A stretch of 64,000 bases of DNA from Apricaphanius iberus (lineage: Eukaryota; Chordata; Actinopteri; Cyprinodontiformes; Aphaniidae), in NCBI GenBank assembly GCA_028564705.1, contig JAPXFQ010000256.1, positions 2,356,001 to 2,420,000 of the forward strand, written 5' to 3'. The position numbers were made by a program, and so were the translations under genes. Of the stretch, positions 61,655-64,000 are shown in pieces; position 1 is the first letter of the stretch, and each line of letters opens with the position of its first letter. The notes beneath the pieces are model-generated. The model worked only from the letters and a program-made list of their open reading frames with translations. It made no database searches and had not been told where the DNA came from.

Positions 61655-62715
61655 AGGGCATATATCATGCTAAATTAAGTTTTTTGATTTTTCAATCGTC
61701 TGGTAATGCAATTTCTCATAGAAACCCCCACCAGAGAAGTGTTTGTCTTAATTCACGCATGTCTGAGTAATCCTCCTTAATCCTGCTGCCCCTCCCCCTC
61801 CTAGAAAATGACTGAGTGTTCAAACTTTTCAACTTGTGACGTCACTAGGTGAAAACAAGGGAGTGCTAGAGTTGTCTGGATCGCCCCTGCAGGCAGAGCG
61901 GCTTACCTCTGCTAGAGTTCCAAACACACCCTGCTCCTTCTCAAAGCTCATAGCTGCTTTGGTGTTTGGCAACTTGAAACACTTTTTTTGTTGGATCTTT
62001 TACTTTCTCTGTGAAAACGCATGTTTGACTGCATGGATTACAAGATTTTATTCTACATTCCTAAAGAACAGCAGCTGGATCAAAGAACAAAGACACCTGA
62101 TGGACAGAGAAGTAGCTAAACGCTAATATGTGTTAGCCATTTATCAAGCCGCTTATGTGATCTTATAACAGCATTGTGTGGTTAATTAATTGATCTGTAG
62201 CATACCAGAATGTTCAGTATACGGGTGCAAACAACACCCACAGATTTTTTATATGCTGGGCTGGAGAGATTTGCTTGCTGGACTCAGCTTTATTGGTTTT
62301 GGCTCTGTCTAAAGCCTGGAGATTTAGCAACTAAAATAAGCTTTATTGACTCAGTGTTTTACAAAAAATAAATGCATAAACCAAATGTCTGAGCCCTTAA
62401 TATAACAGTTTCATTGTGGTATTTGGTGCTTTTCAAATTCAATGACAGAGTACTGTTTTAAATAAAGCTCAGCACTGTTTCTCTCAGTCTGGCTGCTCTG
62501 CAAGGTAGAGGAGCGGAGCAGGGGTGAGGGGAGGTGGGTACAGGAGGCGGGATTATTGAGAAAAGAGCCGTTTTACTTCGTGGTCCAACATTAACTACAG
62601 GATACAAGTAAAATTTTACGACAAATTATTACTATGTAACACCAATGGTAACATTTTATCATATATATGTCTATCCCAAAAGTTGAAAGCTGTAAAATAG
62701 CAGGATATAGTCCCT
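61655..62715. mobile_element. TTAA-flanked DNA transposon, copy B (inverted)
   Basis: TTAA at 61651-61654 and 62716-62719 flank ends AGGGCATATATCATGC and, inverted, AGGGACTATATCCTGC, which match at thirteen of sixteen positions. The whole element is the reverse complement of 34681-35738 with moderate divergence. The TGACGTCA octamer is conserved at 61837-61844. A 96-codon frame (61836-62126) shares PNTP-SFSKLIA-and-following residues with copy A before the two frames diverge. No transposase, so both are non-autonomous. Confidence 0.88.
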
Positions 62716-62744
62716 TTAAATGCACTTTCATGTTTGATTTTTGA

Positions 62745-63180
62745 AATTTAGGGGAAGTCTAAGGAGAAGTTAATTTTTTTTCCACCTGGACCTTATTTTT
62801 TATTTAATAATACGTTTATTTACGCACCCAGTCAAGTTTGGAGCAACTTGGAGTCCTTCACGACAAGTTAATATCCAGTCACAATGAGCATATATCCATT
62901 TAAGGGGAGCAGGAGATTTGCCAACTATAATAAGGCATTATCTTCCCCAAAACTCCTTTGTTTAACAATGTTTTGTTATGAATAGTTAGTGATATTCCCC
63001 TGTGAGTTTGGATTGTATGAGTTACTAAGGTATTAGCTTCTAGAGGTTTTACTGGCTTTTAATTCAATTAATTCCAATTTACACTAACCAGTGATTTCAA
63101 TGACATCGTAGCTGTGAGCTGCTGCTGTGAGCAGCAGGATGGAATCCAGCACTGAGTCTGCAATGCAGGAAAAGGAAGGT
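62745..63180. mobile_element. Copy of the 16-kb repeat, possible small exon
   Basis: Starting at AGGGGAAGTC, the stretch is the reverse complement of 16430-16937 without the SINE. It then continues with sequence matching 15990-16170, so this copy probably shows the natural order of the family. At 63140-63179 an ATG opens MESSTESAMQEKEG and is followed at once by GTAAGT, a consensus splice donor. The 16-kb copy lacks that ATG block, so it may belong to a transposon gene or to flanking DNA. Confidence 0.55.
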
Positions 63181-64000
63181 AAGTAACAATTCTTCAGAAA
63201 ATTTCAGAACAACTAAAATTGGTAGAGCAGAGCTTGAGTTGAACTTATAACACACTAGGAAGCTGAATCATCTGACTACAGCCTCCAGGAACAGCTTTTC
63301 TTTTAAGCAGCTGGATAATGAGGCTGATTGAGAACCCCTGGAGGAGAACTGCCGGTCAAACTCTGCAGAGAGACAGAGGTAGAAGGAAAAGAACACACCC
63401 ATACACCCAGCACTTAGCCACTTATTTGTATAACAGAATTACACCACAAGGTAACTCAAGGTCCTTTACATGATTCGGTGGTACAGAAATCAAACATATG
63501 ATAAAAGCATAGAACGTAAAAACAGGCAAAAACATATGATAGTTGTTGGCATAGGATAATTCAGTGTAAGGACTTTAGAATCGGGTTCATGTGCTTTACT
63601 TTCCTAGTTCTAGTGAGGACGTGAGCAACAGCAAAGGCTGTGGAAAGATCACATATTATGGTAGGAGCATTGAACTCCTATCATAATATCTAGTCTTGCC
63701 TGAGAATGTATTAAATTAAATTCTTGACATTCCAAAGCTGGAGAAGAGCACTGCACAAATTCGACCCTGATATATATGAACAGCAGAGTTGGCTACCAGA
63801 TCAGAATCAGAATCAGAATCAGCTTTAATGGCCAAGTATGACACATACAAGTATGTAGAACACATATTAGATTAGGTATTTATAAGCTTCAGGTGTCTCA
63901 GGCAAAAAAAAGACAAAAAACCCACTGTATTTTCCTATCATTTTATTTTACTTTTTATGTATCCTCTGTGTTAGAGCATCTAAATAAATTGTTTGTTTGG
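63181..64000. other. DNA with LINE-tail-like fragments
   Basis: Near 63425-63475 the text ATAACAGAATTACACCACAA followed by CTCAAGGTCCTTTACA resembles an eroded LINE 3' end on the minus strand. Near 63798-63862 a run of AGAATC units, followed by AGCTTTAATGGCCAAGTATG, matches the style of a fish LINE tail on the minus strand. Both are short and no protein remnant is visible. Confidence 0.4.
63798..63822. repeat. (ATCAGA)n short array
   Basis: About four hexamer units, probably the tail of a minus-strand LINE insertion whose body continues to the right. Confidence 0.75.

Overview
The window looks like noncoding chromosomal DNA from a teleost (ray-finned) fish. It is AT-rich, has no bacterial gene structure, and contains no long open frame that reads as a host gene. 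What can be recognised is almost all mobile-element sequence of kinds typical of fish: several Tc1/mariner fossils, many short hAT-type elements, a PIF/Harbinger element that keeps its Myb/SANT gene, L2-, L1- and Rex1-like LINE pieces, tRNA-derived SINEs, and a pair of TTAA-flanked DNA elements. Family calls come from remembered family features and from repeats compared within the window; no database was searched.

Layout. 1-8 kb: mostly unexplained AT-rich DNA, ending in a TAGGCTA-rich patch with a 33-bp-arm palindrome. 8.6-10.4 kb: part of one hAT element and a complete short one. 13.7-21.3 kb: an internally deleted Tc1, two hAT elements (14.9 and 18.3 kb), a repeat carrying a SINE, and a broken Tc1 transposase. 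23.1-28.8 kb: an L2 3' end, another Tc1 fossil, and the best-preserved coding element, an L2-clade LINE on the minus strand. 30-37.3 kb: dense, nested hAT, SINE and TTAA elements. 38.4-39.2 kb: a CpG-richer stretch with a TATA-like box, a CCAAT box and a minus-strand splice donor, the only candidate host promoter or first exon. 39.8-48.1 kb: further Tc1 fossils, one with a nested SINE, and a Rex1-like tail. 49.2-54.0 kb: a Harbinger element. 54.2-57.2 kb: an L1-type ORF2 fossil split by a hAT. 57.6-59.1 kb: a hAT split by an L2 tail. 61.7-63.2 kb: a second TTAA element, inverted relative to the one at 34.7 kb, and a copy of the 16-kb repeat.

Nothing here is a working multi-gene system. The informative content is the insertion record: target-site duplications and nesting give a relative order of insertion, and the large L2 LINE shows three separate kinds of damage (altered YADD motif, 4-bp slip, 193-bp tandem duplication). 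If the minus-strand donor at 38.77 kb is real, most of the left part of the window would be a first intron, but that is inference.
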